Part shown: positions 1 to 9,517 of the stretch, piece by piece | How positions within the stretch are numbered: the first letter of the stretch is position 1 | Layout of the letters: every line of letters begins with the position of its first letter | Notes under the pieces: model-generated | Told to the model about the DNA's origin: nothing | The model's database searches: none | Seen by the model: only the letters and a program-made list of their open reading frames with translations | NCBI RefSeq assembly: GCF_039621805.1 | Contig: NZ_CP155073.1 | Span: 2,418,001-2,482,000, forward strand | DNA: 64,000 nucleotides | DNA from: Paraburkholderia sp. PREW-6R | GTDB lineage: Bacteria > Pseudomonadota > Gammaproteobacteria > Burkholderiales > Burkholderiaceae | Direction of reading: 5' to 3' | Program-made: the position numbers and the translations under genes

Positions 1-149
1 TTGACACTGGGCACGGAGACGATCGCGAGCAGGTCAGTGGCCGACTGGAAGAAGAACCCGGCGCTCGATCTCCATAAACGACCGGCTATCTTTCTGATTC
101 TGGCCATTTGAGTGGTCGACAAACGCCTGGCCGAAGCCGAGCGCCAAAG
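1..149. other. Left edge, no supported gene
   Basis: The plus strand has an open frame from the edge to a TGA at 109-111 and the minus strand has short open frames, but none has a recognisable motif or ribosome binding site. I cannot say whether a gene from outside the window ends here. Confidence 0.4.
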
Positions 150-185
150 AAAAAGGACCGCACTGCAACGCAGCGCGGCCCTTTG
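150..185 (-). terminator. Intrinsic terminator after the sppA-like gene
   Basis: An imperfect inverted repeat pairs GGGCCGC with GCGGTCC across a roughly 15-nt loop. On the minus strand it is followed by a run of T. It lies just past the stop of the SppA-like gene and would close the rluC-HAD-Rieske-sppA transcript. Confidence 0.65.
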
Positions 186-197
186 CAATGCCACCAG

Positions 198-1202
198 TTA
201 GTGGACGCTCAGTTTCCCGCCGAGTGCCATTGCCCGCACGGCGCCGACGCCGACCGCCGCCCCAAACTTGCGTGCGACGCGATCCGTGATGCTTTCTTTA
301 ACCGTGTAATCCACGATGTCCGGCGCCTTGAAGAGGTCGCGAGCTACGTAGTCGGCGTCGCCGAAACCATCGGCGAGACCGAGTTCGACACTCTTCTGAC
401 CGGTCCAGAAAAGGCCCGAGAACATGTCAGGCGTTTCGTGCAGGCGCTTGCCGCGCCCCTGGCGCACTGCGTCGATGAACTGAGCGTGGATCTGGTCGAG
501 CATGTCCTGCGCGTGTTCGTCCATCTTCGGCGTTTCGGGCGAGAACGGATCGAAAAAGCCCTTGTTCTCGCCCGATGTGTGCAGACGACGCTGGATGCCC
601 AGCTTATCCATCAAGCCAGTAAATCCGAAGCTGTCCATCAGCACGCCGATCGAGCCGACAATGCTCGCCTTGTCCACGTAGATCTTGTCGGCAGCGGAAA
701 CAGCGTAGTAACCACCCGACGCGCACATGTCGCCCACGACCGCGTAGAGCGGAATCGACGGATATTTGGCCCGCAACCGCCGGATCTCGCTATAGATGAT
801 TCCAGCCTGAACAGGGCTGCCGCCCGGACTGTTACAGCGCAGAATGACCCCGGCCGTGTCCGCATCCTCGAATGCACTTTGCAAAGCCGTATCGATATCT
901 TCAGCGTTCGCGTTCGTATCTGCTGCGATTTCGCCGTCAAGCGTGACCATAGCGGTGTGCCGGCCCGTGGCTGCGACCTTGTCGCTAGTGAAGAAAAACG
1001 CGGCCCCGATAACGACAACAAGCAGGATAAGGAAGACGAAGCGGAAAAAGATCTTCCAGCGCCGCGCCGCACGTTGCTCGGAGATCGCGGCGAGTGCAAT
1101 GCGCTCGAGCGCCGCTCGCTCCCAGCCCGGCTCGTCGGCAGGCGTGCGCGGACGGCCTGTCAGGGAAGGTTCCTTCGGCTCAGGCGTCAAATGGTCGGAC
1201 AT
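198..1202 (-). CDS. S49 family signal peptide peptidase (SppA-like)
   Basis: A 334-residue membrane-anchored serine protease of the ClpP/crotonase fold. The family cleaves remnant signal peptides and other membrane-embedded peptides. One transmembrane helix is seen at residues 51-70, with the catalytic part predicted outside the cytoplasm. NSPGGS (124-129) forms the oxyanion region. The nucleophile should be Ser162 in CASGGYY and the general base Lys214 in GENKG; this 52-residue Ser-Lys spacing is that of the short, single-domain SppA enzymes rather than the double-length E. coli SppA. It is the last gene of the minus-strand run that starts with rluC, 29 bp after the Rieske gene. The exact substrate cannot be told from sequence. 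Confidence 0.92.
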   Translation of the reverse strand: MSDHLTPEPKEPSLTGRPRTPADEPGWERAALERIALAAISEQRAARRWKIFFRFVFLILLVVVIGAAFFFTSDKVAATGRHTAMVTLDGEIAADTNANAEDIDTALQSAFEDADTAGVILRCNSPGGSPVQAGIIYSEIRRLRAKYPSIPLYAVVGDMCASGGYYAVSAADKIYVDKASIVGSIGVLMDSFGFTGLMDKLGIQRRLHTSGENKGFFDPFSPETPKMDEHAQDMLDQIHAQFIDAVRQGRGKRLHETPDMFSGLFWTGQKSVELGLADGFGDADYVARDLFKAPDIVDYTVKESITDRVARKFGAAVGVGAVRAMALGGKLSVH

Positions 1203-1231
1203 GCGGTGAAATTAAAAGAGAAGTAGAAAAA

Positions 1232-1639
1232 TCAGACGGCCGGCCGTAACTGGTCATCAGGCAGCCAGAACACTGCGCGACCTTCCGGCGTGTCGCGCTC
1301 CTCTACCTGGACAGGACGCAACTTGCCGCCACGACAAGGACCGCCGACACATTTGCCGGTATCGGGCGCATAGATTGCCCCGTGGGTCGCGCACATCAAG
1401 TATAAACCGGACGATTCGAAGAACTGCCCTTCGGCCCAGTCAAGCTCCATGGGCACGTGCGCGCAGCGGTTCAGGTAGCCGTACGCACGACCGTCGTACC
1501 GCACGAAAAACACCACCACGTCGTCGCCACCCAGCCTGGCGGCGTGGCGAACACCCGCACCGCCATCCACCAGTTCCGCCGACGCGCAGACGCGCACGCC
1601 CGCGGCGGACAGGTCTGCCGTTTCATCGGCCGCGCTCAT
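1232..1639 (-). CDS. Rieske [2Fe-2S] domain protein
   Basis: A 135-residue stand-alone Rieske protein. Both cluster-binding motifs are present: Cys59-Ala-His61 followed by VPMELD, and Cys83-Ala-Thr-His86 followed by GAIYAP. There is no signal peptide or membrane segment, so it is a soluble cytoplasmic protein of the ferredoxin-like Rieske type. Such proteins pass electrons to oxygenases or act in redox sensing, but no oxygenase lies nearby. Its start overlaps the stop of the upstream HAD gene by 4 bases (ATGA), pointing to translational coupling. The role inside this conserved-looking rluC operon is unknown. Confidence 0.88.
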   Translation of the reverse strand: MSAADETADLSAAGVRVCASAELVDGGAGVRHAARLGGDDVVVFFVRYDGRAYGYLNRCAHVPMELDWAEGQFFESSGLYLMCATHGAIYAPDTGKCVGGPCRGGKLRPVQVEERDTPEGRAVFWLPDDQLRPAV

Positions 1640-2295
1640 GCGTTCTCTCTCAGCCAGCCGGCCAGCGCGCTCACGCTGTTAGCCACGAATCTGGGCGACA
1701 ACGCGGCGAGCGAATTCGCAGGGTGCGCGCCGTACGTGACGCCGATGCCCGCAACGCCCGCGTTGATCGCCATCTGCAGATCATGTGTGGTGTCGCCGAC
1801 CATCACCGTGCGCGCGTTATCCTGCCCCAATTCACGCGTGAGTTCGTGAAGCATGGCGGGATGCGGCTTGGAGAAGGTCTCGTCCGCGCATCGCGTGCCG
1901 TCGAACAGGCTGGTCAGGCGCACCTGGTCGAGCGCACGGTTCAGGCCGACGCGGCTTTTGCCAGTGGCCACCGCCAGCAGATAACCTTGGTCGCGCAGGT
2001 CCTGAAGCATCTCGCGCACGCCGGCGAACAGTTCCGTGGTCTGGTCCTTGACGAGATAATGGAAACGATAACGCTCGGCGAGGCGCGGATAATCGGACGG
2101 GTCGAGCGTAGGCGCGGCAATCTGGAGCGCGTCGCGCAGACCGAGGCCGATAACGTAACTCGCGGCCTCGTCGGCGGGCACCGGCAGGCCGAGATCGCGA
2201 CAGGCCGCCTGAATGCTGCGCGTGATGTGCGCGGTCGAATCCATCAGCGTGCCGTCCCAGTCGAAGACAATCAGGTCAAATTGCTCTCTAGCCAT
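1636..2295 (-). CDS. HAD-IA family phosphatase (Gph-like)
   Basis: A 219-residue haloacid-dehalogenase superfamily hydrolase. Motif I is FDWDGTLMDS, with both nucleophile and acid/base aspartates; motif II is the Thr in VATGKS; the Lys of motif III lies in FSKPHPAML; motif IV is VGDTTHDLQMA. The alpha-helical cap between motifs I and II fits phosphoglycolate phosphatase-like enzymes. Phosphoglycolate or a nucleotide by-product is a reasonable substrate, but sequence alone does not fix it. I chose the start at MAREQFD because upstream in-frame Met codons would run into rluC and lack homology. It overlaps the rluC stop by 8 bases and the Rieske start by 4, so the three are probably co-translated. 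Confidence 0.88.
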   Translation of the reverse strand: MAREQFDLIVFDWDGTLMDSTAHITRSIQAACRDLGLPVPADEAASYVIGLGLRDALQIAAPTLDPSDYPRLAERYRFHYLVKDQTTELFAGVREMLQDLRDQGYLLAVATGKSRVGLNRALDQVRLTSLFDGTRCADETFSKPHPAMLHELTRELGQDNARTVMVGDTTHDLQMAINAGVAGIGVTYGAHPANSLAALSPRFVANSVSALAGWLRENA

Positions 2296-3313
2296 GCGTG
2301 GACGTCTCCGGGTGTGACCCATTTCGTAGTTCGTTGAGCTGCGCGACGAAGCTGCGGCACTCGGCCGGCAGCGGCGCTTCGAACTGCAGCGTCGCGCCGG
2401 TTGCCGGGTGCGCCAGCTTGAGCCGGTACGCGTGCAAAAACATGCGTTTGAGGCCCGGCTTTGCATTCGCGCGCGCCAGTTCCTTGTTCAGCGCGAAGTC
2501 GCCGTATTTGGCGTCGCCGACAATCGGCAATTCCAGATGCTGCAAATGGACCCGGATCTGATGCGTGCGACCGGTCTTCAGTTCCGCCTCGAGCAGCGCA
2601 TAGCCGGGCCACCTGTCGATCAGATTGAAGATCGTGTGCGACGCGAGACCGTCCGCCTGCACGCGCACGCGGCGCTCGCCGTCGGCGGTGAGGTACTTGT
2701 GCAGCGGCTCCTTGACCGCGCGGCGGCGGCCCCAATCGCTCGCCCATTCACCGTGGACGCAAGCATAGTAGCGCTTATCCATCTTGTTCTCGCGAATCTG
2801 CTCGTGCAGGTCGACGAGCGCCGAGCGTTTTTTCGCAAGCATCAGAATGCCGGACGTTTCGCGGTCCAGCCGGTGAACGAGCTCAAGAAATTTCGCCTGG
2901 GGACGCGCCTCGCGCATCTGCTCGATCACGCCGAATGCTACGCCGCTGCCGCCGTGCACCGCCACGCCGGCAGGTTTGTCGATCACGAGCAGATGCTCGT
3001 CTTCGAAAATGATCCTGAAATTTGCGCTGGGAATGGCCGTCTGGGCAATCTGCTCGTTTGGCTGCGCGACGCGGATGGGCGGCACGCGCACGAGATCGCC
3101 AAGTTCGAGCCGGTATTGCGCATCGATCCGGCCCTTGTTCACCCGCACCTCACCGCTGCGCAGGATGCGATAGATATGGCTCTTTGGCACCCCTTTACAC
3201 ACGCGCAACAGGAAGTTGTCGATGCGCTGTCCGGCCGCGCTGTCGTCGATCTCGATCAATGACACCTGGTCGCTTGCGACCGATTTCTGGGATATTTTGC
3301 CTAACTCTTTCAT
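2288..3313 (-). CDS. rluC: 23S rRNA pseudouridine synthase RluC
   Basis: A 341-residue RluA-family pseudouridine synthase. RluC converts uridines 955, 2504 and 2580 (E. coli numbering) of 23S rRNA to pseudouridine. An S4 RNA-binding domain occupies about residues 25-85 (QRIDNFLLR, SGEVRVNKGR). The catalytic aspartate sits in the signature HRLDRETSGIL, and GRTHQIRVHL marks the C-terminal part of the fold. The start MKELGKISQK is preferred over one 25 codons upstream, which adds a non-homologous tail. It is first in a minus-strand operon with HAD, Rieske and SppA genes and is transcribed divergently from rne, an arrangement also known in enterobacteria. Confidence 0.93.
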   Translation of the reverse strand: MKELGKISQKSVASDQVSLIEIDDSAAGQRIDNFLLRVCKGVPKSHIYRILRSGEVRVNKGRIDAQYRLELGDLVRVPPIRVAQPNEQIAQTAIPSANFRIIFEDEHLLVIDKPAGVAVHGGSGVAFGVIEQMREARPQAKFLELVHRLDRETSGILMLAKKRSALVDLHEQIRENKMDKRYYACVHGEWASDWGRRRAVKEPLHKYLTADGERRVRVQADGLASHTIFNLIDRWPGYALLEAELKTGRTHQIRVHLQHLELPIVGDAKYGDFALNKELARANAKPGLKRMFLHAYRLKLAHPATGATLQFEAPLPAECRSFVAQLNELRNGSHPETSTHG

Positions 3314-4042
3314 TCTGAATATAATTTGCCCAGCAGTCTGCGGCGGCCGGCGCAGTGACCGGAATTCGGGCGGACTGCGCGGGTGCAAGCGTAAATCGTT
3401 ATTTTACTTGCGCCGGGGTCTGGTTGCTCGCCCTGAAAATGAGATGCAACAAGTTGCACGCACGAGGTCAGTGCCCGGCAGGGACGGCGCCCACAGGCGC
3501 GTTCGGTCAAGGTCGGCTTCGACGGTAACGGATTTTTGGTAAAAAAGAATTTAACTTTCAGCTTCGGTATCGGGCGGCGTTACGCCCTGTTGTTCGAAGC
3601 TGCTGGTTGCGAAAATACGGCGTGCGCCCGAGGCGTCTTGTAGAAAGTACAAGACATGGCGACGTCAAAATGACGCGAGACACCCCCAGCTGGAAAAGAC
3701 GCGCCGCCTGCGCGAACTTCCCGTTGCGGCATGACCGCTGCCCTCGACCCTCCGGTCACGCGCCCAGTTGGCGCACCGGCGAGAGTGGACGAAGGCTTGT
3801 GAGGTCTGCCGGCAGAACCCGCGGCGTGTCGGGTCGTAATTTGAAGCCGTGTTCGCATGTGCCCTGCGGCACCGTGCCCCTTTGTTGATGGGCCGGGCCC
3901 TCCCCAGGCAATTCTCCCGCCATTTTTCCCGCTCCAGCGTGCTCGTGAAAACACAATAAGGCGCGGCATGCCGCTGCCCTTTTGCTCCTGCGACTGACAA
4001 TCGCTCGGCGAAAGGTAGGCCAAGCCGCTCTGGAGCCGTTCA
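3314..4042 (+). promoter_or_regulatory. Divergent rluC/rne intergenic region, long rne leader
   Basis: These 729 bases have no convincing gene. They carry the divergent promoters and probably a long 5' untranslated region of rne. In E. coli the rne leader is several hundred bases and lets RNase E adjust its own mRNA; a similar role here is inference. A small perfect inverted repeat, CTTGTA-N5-TACAAG, is at 3637-3653. An A/T-rich patch near 3537-3560 is the likeliest promoter area. Short open frames on both strands look like random frames of GC-rich DNA. Confidence 0.5.
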
Positions 4043-7000
4043 ATGAAACGAATGTTGTTCAACGCGACGCAGCAGGAAGAGCTGCGCGTTGCCATCGTCG
4101 ATGGGCAAAAACTCATCGATATCGACATCGAAACCGCCGGGCGCGAACAGCGCAAAGGCAATATTTACAAGGGCATCATTACCCGCATCGAGCCGTCGCT
4201 CGAAGCGTGTTTCGTCAATTACGGCGAAGACCGCCACGGCTTCCTGCCGTTCAAGGAAGTCGCCCGCCAGTATTTCCGTGACGGCGTCGACATGCGCTCC
4301 GCACGCATCCAGGACGCCCTCAAGGAAGGCCAGGAACTGATCGTTCAGGTCGAAAAGGAAGAGCGCGGCAACAAGGGCGCGGCGCTCACCACCTTCATTT
4401 CGCTCGCCGGCCGGTATCTCGTTCTGATGCCGAACAATCCGCGCGGCGGCGGCGTGTCGCGCAGGATCGAAGGCGACGACCGCCAGGAACTGCGCGAAAC
4501 CATGGCGCAGCTGCAACTGCCGGAAGGCATGAGCATCATCGCGCGTACGGCCGGTATCGGCCGCTCCGCCGAAGAACTGCAGTGGGACCTGAACTACCTG
4601 ATGCAGCTGTGGCGCGCGATCGAAGCCGCGTCGCAAAGCGGCTCGTCCGGTCAGCCCATGCTGATCTATCTCGAATCGAGCCTCGTCATCCGCGCGATTC
4701 GCGACTATTTCCAGCCGGACATCGGCGAAATCCTGATCGACACCACCGAAATCCATGACCAGGCACGCGCCTTCATGGATATCGTGATGCCGGACAATGT
4801 CAGCAAGGTGAAGCGGTATCACGACGACGTACCGCTCTTCTCGCGTTTCCAGATCGAACACCAGATCGAAACCGCATACTCGCGCACGGTGCCGCTGCCC
4901 TCGGGCGGCGCCATCGTGATCGACCACACGGAAGCGCTGGTCGCAATCGACGTGAACTCGGCGCGCGCCACCAAGGGCGCCGACATCGAGGAAACGGCCG
5001 CGCGCACCAACCTCGAAGCCGCCGATGAAGTCGCCCGCCAGTTGCGCTTGCGCGACCTGGGCGGCCTGATCGTGATCGACTTCATCGACATGGAATCGGC
5101 CAAGAGTCAGCGCGAAGTCGAGCAACGCCTGAAAGACGCGCTCAAGCACGACCGCGCGCGCGTCCAGATGGGCAAGATCTCGCGCTTCGGCCTGATGGAG
5201 CTGTCGCGTCAGCGTCTGCGTCCGGCGCTGTCGGAAGGCAGCCACGTGACATGCCCGCGTTGTAACGGCACGGGTCATATCCGCGACACCGAATCGTCCG
5301 CGTTGCAAGTGCTGCGGATCATTCAGGAAGAAGCGATGAAGGAAAACACCGCGGCGATCCATTGCCAGGTGCCGGTCGAAGTGACCGCCTTCCTTCTGAA
5401 CGAAAAGCGTTCGGAAATCAACAAGATCGAATCGCGTTTCAAGGTCAACGTCGTGCTGGTGCCGAACAAGCACCTGGACACGCCGCATTACAAGCTGGAG
5501 CGTCTGCGTCATGACGACGCCCGCCTCGACGACCCGCGCGCGTCCTGGAAAATGGCCGAAGAAGCGGCCCGCGAACTGGAATCGGAAACCGGTTACAGCA
5601 AGCGCACCGAAGAAGTGAAACCGAAACAGGAAGCAGCGGTCAAGGGCATCACGCCGGAAAAGCCGGCGCCCAGCGCACCGGTTCGTCCGGTGGCAACGCC
5701 CGCTCCGGTGGCGGTCACGCCTGCAAGCGGCGGATTCATCGGCTGGCTGAAAAATCTGTTCGGCATGCAGCCGGCCGCCCCTGCACCGGTCGTGCCGGCC
5801 GCGCCCGAGAAGCAGGTACGTCCGCAGCGTGCCGAGCGCACGGAGCGCGGTGAGCGCACCGGCGAGCGTGGCGGTGAGCGTGGCGGTGATCGCAACCGCA
5901 ACCGCCGTAACGGCGCGGGCGGACGCGATGCCGCCGGTCGCGCGGAAGGCACGGGCGCCGGCCGTCAGGCTCAGGGTCAGGGCCAGCAGCCGTCCCAGCG
6001 TCGCGAGGAACGCGAGCCGCGTGAGGGCCGCGAGGGTCGTGAAGCACGTGAAGGTCGCGAACCGCGCGAGGCACGTGAGCCGCGTCAGAACCGTGAGCAG
6101 CGCGAACCGCGTGAGGCCCGCGAAGGGCGCGAACCGCGTGAGGCCCGCGAAGGGCGCGAACCGCGTGAGGCTCGTGAGCCACGCGAGGGTCGTGACACCC
6201 GTGGCGAGCGTACCGAAGCGGTCGAAGGTGCACCGCGCGCCGAGCGTGGCGAGCGCCCGGAACGCGGCGAGCGCCGTGAACGCGGCGAGCGTGGCGAGCG
6301 CCGCAAGCAGCCGGCCGACGCAACGGATGCGCTGACGCAAGGCGACGCACAAGCCGCGGACGAACTGGCGCAAAACCAGACCGCACTCGGCGAGAACGAG
6401 GTACCCGGCGATCAGGAAGCCGTGGCGCGTGAAGGCGAAGAGCGTCGTCGTCGCCGTCGCGGCCGTCGTGGCGGTCGTCGCGAGCGTGAAGAAGACGTGA
6501 ACGGCAATCTGGCCGCGGATGTCGCAGAAGCCGAAGGCGACAGCGTGAATGTGACGGACGACGTCCCGGTTCGCACGGTCCATCAGCCGGTCGAGCGCCA
6601 GCCGGAAACCACTGAAGCGACTGAAGCGCTTGACGTGAAGCCGGTCGAAGTGGTGGTCGCCGCTGTCGCAACCGAGACCGCCGTGGTCACCGAACTGCAC
6701 GCCGCAACTGAAACGCCGGCACTGGCCGTCGAAAAGGCCGCGAAGGCTGAGGCGATCGTGCCGGTCGAGCACACGGAGCAGGCACACGCGGCTCCGGCTG
6801 GCGTCGAACCCGTCGAGCAGGCACCGGTTGCGCAAGTCCCGGCCACGCCGTTCGATGCGGCACAGGCCGCGCCGGCGGCAAGCGAGACGGTTTCGCTGGT
6901 CGAGCCGGTCGCCCGGGTTGACGAAGCTGCGCAAGCTGCGGTGCATGCACCGGTGGAAACGCCGGTCGCGCCTGCTGCCCCGGTCGCCGACGCGCCGGCT

Positions 7001-7489
7001 GCCCCGGCACCCGCACCGGTCGAAGCCCCGGCTCCGTCCGCTGCGGTGGAAGTAACGGCTGCCGAGACCGCACCGCAAGCTGAGATCGTCGAACCGGAAC
7101 CGGTCGTCACCACTGCCGCGCCTGAAGTGGAGCCGGCAATCGAGTCGGCGGCTCCGCTGGCAGCGACGCGTGTAGCGACGCCTGCCGCGACGCCTGCAGC
7201 AGCGCCCGCCGAAGGGGCTGCCGCTGCACCGGCAGCCAGCGAACCGGCACCGGCCGCAATCGCCTCGCAAACGTCGCGTCATGGCGGCGTATCGGCGGAG
7301 GCACTGAAGCCAGTGCTGGAACAGGCGGGTCTTGTCTGGGTCAACACGGACGCTGACAAGCTCCGCGCCGCGCAGGAAGCGGCAGCACAGACGGTCAAGC
7401 CGGCTCGTGTGGTTCGCGAACGCAAGCCGCTGCCGCCAGTCGACGCCGCACCGATGCAACAGGTCGAAACCGGCAAGCACCCTCAGTAA
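4043..7489 (+). CDS. rne: Ribonuclease E
   Basis: A 1148-residue endoribonuclease that starts mRNA decay and matures rRNA and tRNA, the scaffold of the degradosome. The S1 RNA-binding domain covers about residues 38-120. The DNase I-like catalytic part has [13 protein letters not shown] and VIDFIDM, holding the two metal-binding aspartates. The zinc-link CPRCNGTG lies near residue 410. A short amphipathic segment, [12 protein letters not shown] (about 563-574), sits where the E. coli enzyme has its membrane-targeting helix. Next comes an Arg/Glu/Gly-rich region with tandem repeats (about 590-760), an arginine cluster [13 protein letters not shown], and an Ala/Pro/Val-rich acidic tail, the expected disordered degradosome scaffold. 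A terminator follows directly. Confidence 0.96.
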   Translation: MKRMLFNATQQEELRVAIVDGQKLIDIDIETAGREQRKGNIYKGIITRIEPSLEACFVNYGEDRHGFLPFKEVARQYFRDGVDMRSARIQDALKEGQELIVQVEKEERGNKGAALTTFISLAGRYLVLMPNNPRGGGVSRRIEGDDRQELRETMAQLQLPEGMSIIARTAGIGRSAEELQWDLNYLMQLWRAIEAASQSGSSGQPMLIYLESSLVIRAIRDYFQPDIGEILIDTTEIHDQARAFMDIVMPDNVSKVKRYHDDVPLFSRFQIEHQIETAYSRTVPLPSGGAIVIDHTEALVAIDVNSARATKGADIEETAARTNLEAADEVARQLRLRDLGGLIVIDFIDMESAKSQREVEQRLKDALKHDRARVQMGKISRFGLMELSRQRLRPALSEGSHVTCPRCNGTGHIRDTESSALQVLRIIQEEAMKENTAAIHCQVPVEVTAFLLNEKRSEINKIESRFKVNVVLVPNKHLDTPHYKLERLRHDDARLDDPRASWKMAEEAARELESETGYSKRTEEVKPKQEAAVKGITPEKPAPSAPVRPVATPAPVAVTPASGGFIGWLKNLFGMQPAAPAPVVPAAPEKQVRPQRAERTERGERTGERGGERGGDRNRNRRNGAGGRDAAGRAEGTGAGRQAQGQGQQPSQRREEREPREGREGREAREGREPREAREPRQNREQREPREAREGREPREAREGREPREAREPREGRDTRGERTEAVEGAPRAERGERPERGERRERGERGERRKQPADATDALTQGDAQAADELAQNQTALGENEVPGDQEAVAREGEERRRRRRGRRGGRREREEDVNGNLAADVAEAEGDSVNVTDDVPVRTVHQPVERQPETTEATEALDVKPVEVVVAAVATETAVVTELHAATETPALAVEKAAKAEAIVPVEHTEQAHAAPAGVEPVEQAPVAQVPATPFDAAQAAPAASETVSLVEPVARVDEAAQAAVHAPVETPVAPAAPVADAPAAPAPAPVEAPAPSAAVEVTAAETAPQAEIVEPEPVVTTAAPEVEPAIESAAPLAATRVATPAATPAAAPAEGAAAAPAASEPAPAAIASQTSRHGGVSAEALKPVLEQAGLVWVNTDADKLRAAQEAAAQTVKPARVVRERKPLPPVDAAPMQQVETGKHPQ
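6101..6178 (+). repeat. 27-bp tandem repeat in the RNase E tail
   Basis: Two perfect 27-bp units (6101-6127 and 6128-6154) and a partial third (6155-6178) each encode REPREAREG. Diverged copies of the same Arg-Glu-Pro-Arg pattern extend either side (about 6010-6200). The repeat length is a multiple of three, so copy-number change would keep the frame. Confidence 0.9.
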
Positions 7490-7507
7490 GCGGGGTGGCA
7501 CCATCAG

Positions 7508-7536
7508 AAAGCCCGCCCTTACCGGCGGGCTTTTTG
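7508..7536 (+). terminator. Intrinsic terminator after rne
   Basis: The inverted repeat AAAGCCCGCC / GGCGGGCTTT with a short loop is followed by T5. It lies 19 bases after the rne stop. Confidence 0.9.
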
Positions 7537-7698
7537 TCTTTATGGCGAAGGAACAAAAACTGCGCCGAAGCGGGCGCGGCATCCGCTTCCCTTGTACGCC
7601 GGCATTGCCGGGGTTGCATCTGCTGTAACAGGCATTTCCGATAGAATGAATGACTGGCTTGCTCGCCAAGCTTTACCGAAGGCCTACGAAGCGCCCCC

Positions 7699-8808
7699 AT
7701 GTCCCGACGCATCATTCCTGTTGCCGATCTCACCGCGGTGCCGGTCATCGCCGGCCCAATGCAGGCGCCTAATGGCGCGCTGCACGATACGCTTGCGCGT
7801 CCGCTGCGCGATTTGCGTATTTCGGTCACGGATCGGTGCAATTTTCGCTGCGTCTATTGCATGCCGCGCGCAGTGTTCGACAAGGACTACGCGTTCCTGC
7901 CGCACAGCGCGCTCCTCAGTTTCGAGGAAATCGAGCGACTCGCGCGACTCTTCGTCGCACATGGCGTCGAAAAGATTCGCCTGACGGGCGGCGAACCGCT
8001 GCTGCGCAAGAATCTCGAATTCCTGATCGAGCGGCTGGCGCAATTGACAACGCCTGACGGACGCCCGCTCGACCTCACGCTGACCACGAATGGCTCGCTG
8101 CTCCAGCGCAAGGCGCGCAGCCTGAGGGACGCTGGCCTGTCGCGCGTCACCGTCAGTCTCGATGCGCTTGATGACACCCTCTTTCGTCGCATGAATGACG
8201 CCGACTTTGCGGTCGCGGACGTGCTCGCGGGCATCGAGGCGGCGCACGCAGTGGGTCTTGCGCCCGTCAAGGTGAACATGGTCGTCAAACATGGGACGAA
8301 CGACAGCGAAATCCTGCCGATGGCGCGTCACTTCAAAGGCTCGGGCGCAGTTTTGCGCTTTATCGAATACATGGACGTGGGCACCTCGAACGGCTGGAAC
8401 ATGACCGAAGTGCTGCCGTCGGCCGACGTCGTGTCGCGCATCGCCGAAGACTTTCCGCTCGTGCCCCTTGAGCCGCATAGCGCCGCCGAAACCGCGCAGC
8501 GCTGGGGTTATGTGGACGGCAGCGGTGAGATCGGCGTGATTTCGAGCGTCACGCGTGCGTTTTGCAATACCTGCACGCGCGCGCGTCTTTCCACCGAGGG
8601 CAAGCTGTATTTATGCCTGTTCGCGTCGTCCGGACATGATCTGCGCGCGCTCGTGCGCAGCGGCGCGAGCGATGCCGACATTGCCACCGCCGTCGCCGAA
8701 ATCTGGCAAGCGCGCACCGACCGCTACTCGCAACTGCGTGGCAGCCATACCGCCGAGTCGCTCGCACTCGAAGGGCGCCGCGTCGAAATGTCGTACATCG
8801 GCGGCTAA
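7699..8808 (+). CDS. moaA: GTP 3',8-cyclase MoaA
   Basis: A 369-residue radical SAM enzyme catalysing the first step of molybdenum cofactor synthesis, the rearrangement of GTP to 3',8-cyclo-7,8-dihydro-GTP. The N-terminal SAM-binding [4Fe-4S] motif is [10 protein letters not shown] (CxxxCxxC). LTGGEPLLR follows, the usual radical-SAM glycine motif. The second cluster near the C-terminus uses [10 protein letters not shown] and the later CLF cysteine. The chain ends in Gly-Gly, needed for activity in the E. coli protein. The N-terminus is about 30 residues longer than E. coli MoaA. It heads a plus-strand cluster with mobA 11 bp downstream and moeA. Confidence 0.95.
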   Translation: MSRRIIPVADLTAVPVIAGPMQAPNGALHDTLARPLRDLRISVTDRCNFRCVYCMPRAVFDKDYAFLPHSALLSFEEIERLARLFVAHGVEKIRLTGGEPLLRKNLEFLIERLAQLTTPDGRPLDLTLTTNGSLLQRKARSLRDAGLSRVTVSLDALDDTLFRRMNDADFAVADVLAGIEAAHAVGLAPVKVNMVVKHGTNDSEILPMARHFKGSGAVLRFIEYMDVGTSNGWNMTEVLPSADVVSRIAEDFPLVPLEPHSAAETAQRWGYVDGSGEIGVISSVTRAFCNTCTRARLSTEGKLYLCLFASSGHDLRALVRSGASDADIATAVAEIWQARTDRYSQLRGSHTAESLALEGRRVEMSYIGG

Positions 8809-8819
8809 GCGGCACGCGC

Positions 8820-9434
8820 ATGACGCCGACTCGCGAACACATCACAGGTTTGCTGCTCGCAGGCGGCCGCGGCACGCGCATGGGCGGCGTCGACAAGGGT
8901 TTGCAGACACTGCGCGGCAGGCCGCTCGCGTCGCATATGCTCGAACGACTCGCGCCGCAAACCGGCGCGCTGCTCGTGAGCGCCAACCGTCACGTGGACA
9001 TTTACACGCGTCTCGGCGCGCCTTTCGGCGCCCGCGTGGTGGCCGACACGCTGCCTGATTTCCCCGGTCCGCTGGCCGGGCTGCTCGCCGGCCTGAACAA
9101 CGCTGAAACCGACTACCTGCTCAGTACGCCATGTGACACGCCGCGCTTCCCGTCTGATCTGGCTGCGCGCCTCGCCGAGGCGCTTGAATTGAACGCGGCG
9201 GACATTGCCACCGCGGCAACCGTCGACACCGACGGCCAGATTTCACCGCATCCGGTTTTTGCGCTCCTTCGCACCTCGCTCGCGGACGACCTGGCGACCT
9301 TTCTGCACGCCGGCGAGCGCAAAGTGCGCGCGTGGTACGCACGCCACAAGACGGTGGAAGTGATCTTTACCGACCAGCGCGCGTTTTACAATGCCAACTC
9401 GTTACAAGAACTCGCCGACCTCGAGCGTGACTGA
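8820..9434 (+). CDS. mobA: Molybdenum cofactor guanylyltransferase MobA
   Basis: A 204-residue nucleotidyltransferase that joins GMP from GTP to molybdopterin to form the guanine dinucleotide cofactor used by DMSO-reductase-family enzymes. The N-terminal signature LLLAGGRGTRMGGVDKGL binds the GTP phosphates. The metal/nucleotide motif around STPCDTPRFP and the later PHPVFALL are family hallmarks. Length matches MobA (about 195-205 residues). It sits between moaA and moeA, spaced by 11 bp and about 80 bp, so the three are likely one transcript. Confidence 0.94.
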   Translation: MTPTREHITGLLLAGGRGTRMGGVDKGLQTLRGRPLASHMLERLAPQTGALLVSANRHVDIYTRLGAPFGARVVADTLPDFPGPLAGLLAGLNNAETDYLLSTPCDTPRFPSDLAARLAEALELNAADIATAATVDTDGQISPHPVFALLRTSLADDLATFLHAGERKVRAWYARHKTVEVIFTDQRAFYNANSLQELADLERD

Positions 9435-9517
9435 GGTCCCGGCGCAAATCCCGCTCCGGCCACGTGGCAACTTCGGCAACGGCTGCCCGCGCCGCCGGCC
9501 GCGACGTCCCGCTCTTC

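Noticed and set aside
4040-7669. A 1209-codon open frame antisense to rne
   Set aside because: It is a shadow of rne in GC-rich DNA, very rich in Arg, with no motif; the rne frame has clear domains.
7541-7698. A molybdenum-cofactor riboswitch before moaA
   Set aside because: The 160-bp leader has no convincing conserved stem set; without covariation I cannot support one.
9464-9517. An upstream GTG start for moeA
   Set aside because: Possible, but the extra 18 residues lack a clear ribosome binding site and the shorter start fits the family better.
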